Of a stretch of DNA of 64,000 nt, positions 63,846-64,000 are shown one piece after another. The stretch is from CAWIMX01 sp963792785. Its GTDB lineage: Bacteria; Acidobacteriota; Vicinamibacteria; Vicinamibacterales; CAVVIG01. The stretch lies in contig CAWBXO010000001.1 of the NCBI GenBank assembly GCA_963792785.1, forward strand, positions 2,108,001 to 2,172,000, given 5' to 3'. The first letter of the stretch is position 1; every line of letters begins with the position of its first letter. The notes under the pieces were generated by a model. The model ran no database searches. It saw only the letters and a list, made by a program, of their open reading frames with translations, and was not told where the DNA came from. The position numbers were made by a program, and so were the translations under genes.

Positions 63846-64000
63846 CTTACCGGATTGTTGACGAACCAGAAAGGTTAATTGATGCCGTCATCGATACTGT
63901 GTAGAATTAAGAATTTCACGCTACACACATCTCCAGACAGTCGCCCGCTGTCGAAGGCTCTTCCTATTTTTCATCCTTTACTATGAACTAATTTTAGGTG
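63846..64000. other. AT-rich flank to the window end
   Basis: 155 bases after the insertion sequence with no recognisable gene. Confidence 0.5.

Noticed and set aside
1..64000. tRNA or rRNA genes
   Set aside because: No stretch with a convincing cloverleaf or rRNA signature was recognised by eye; a dedicated search could still find one.

Overview
The window looks like a composite of three unrelated pieces of DNA rather than one continuous chromosome. Positions 1 to about 55,030 are very GC-rich, densely packed bacterial DNA. Gene content, long fused enzymes and peculiar intergenic repeats suggest an uncultured soil or sediment bacterium, most plausibly Acidobacteriota of the Vicinamibacteria type (inference, no marker gene is present). 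Positions about 55,090 to 56,396 are GC-rich but actinobacterial in style (end of a Ca2+/H+ antiporter and a chemotaxis-receptor-like protein with a PilZ tail, each cut at a junction). Positions 56,400 to 64,000 are AT-richer DNA with quite different codon use, possibly Chloroflexota, ending in an IS3-family element. Both junctions cut genes, so an assembly chimera is the simplest explanation.

Layout of the first piece. 1-1,559: RND-type efflux genes (membrane-fusion protein start, TolC-like protein). 1,626-2,506: ECF sigma factor with overlapping zinc-finger anti-sigma. 2,537-4,366: moaB and moeA (molybdenum cofactor). 4,583-9,001: zinc-ribbon membrane protein, DapB-like dehydrogenase, secreted amidase, glycosyltransferase. 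9,399-10,781: response regulator diverging from a Spy-like periplasmic protein. 10,716-18,936: core metabolism (transketolase, NAD-type isocitrate dehydrogenase, acyltransferase, proline dehydrogenase, SDR, CCA-adding-type enzyme). 19,011-28,023: secreted lipocalin-like protein, dienelactone hydrolase, epimerase, an acyl-ligase/ACP/acyltransferase fusion, infA, DEAD-box helicase, HTH-TPR protein, glucokinase. 28,170-31,731: a large GltD/PyrK-like flavoenzyme split by a repeat array. 32,210-34,321: thiS, thiG, then a nucleotidyltransferase pair bracketed by a second, degenerate copy of the thiG 3' end.

From 34.4 to 55.0 kb lies a surface-polysaccharide cluster, nearly all on the minus strand with 4-base start/stop overlaps, transcribed from 55 kb towards 35 kb. 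It holds two nonulosonate synthases, a CMP-nonulosonate cytidylyltransferase, two DegT/LegC-type aminotransferases, an SDR, a Gfo/Idh/MocA dehydrogenase, a radical SAM enzyme, two methyltransferases, three glycosyltransferases, an AsnB-type amidotransferase, an unusual [2Fe-2S]-domain protein with a paralogue, and a WecA-like initiating transferase fused to a CapD-like module. Together they would make and lipid-link a sialic- or legionaminic-acid-like glycan. Within it, 38.4-42.5 kb and 51.3-55.0 kb are full of single-base frameshifts, which looks like uncorrected long-read error.

The most notable structural signal in the first piece is a set of dispersed 7-, 8-, 9- and 23-base tandem arrays in intergenic gaps. 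The same unit families recur at distant loci, some as inverted pairs between convergent genes. One array breaks a conserved gene and one sits in frame inside it.

The low-GC piece carries a possible nucleotide- or RNA-directed cassette: radical SAM enzyme, ASCH-domain protein, dNMP-kinase-like P-loop protein and an XRE-TPR regulator, all on the plus strand and all interrupted by small indels. It is followed by gene remnants, a perfect 22-bp inverted repeat, and the IS3-like element.
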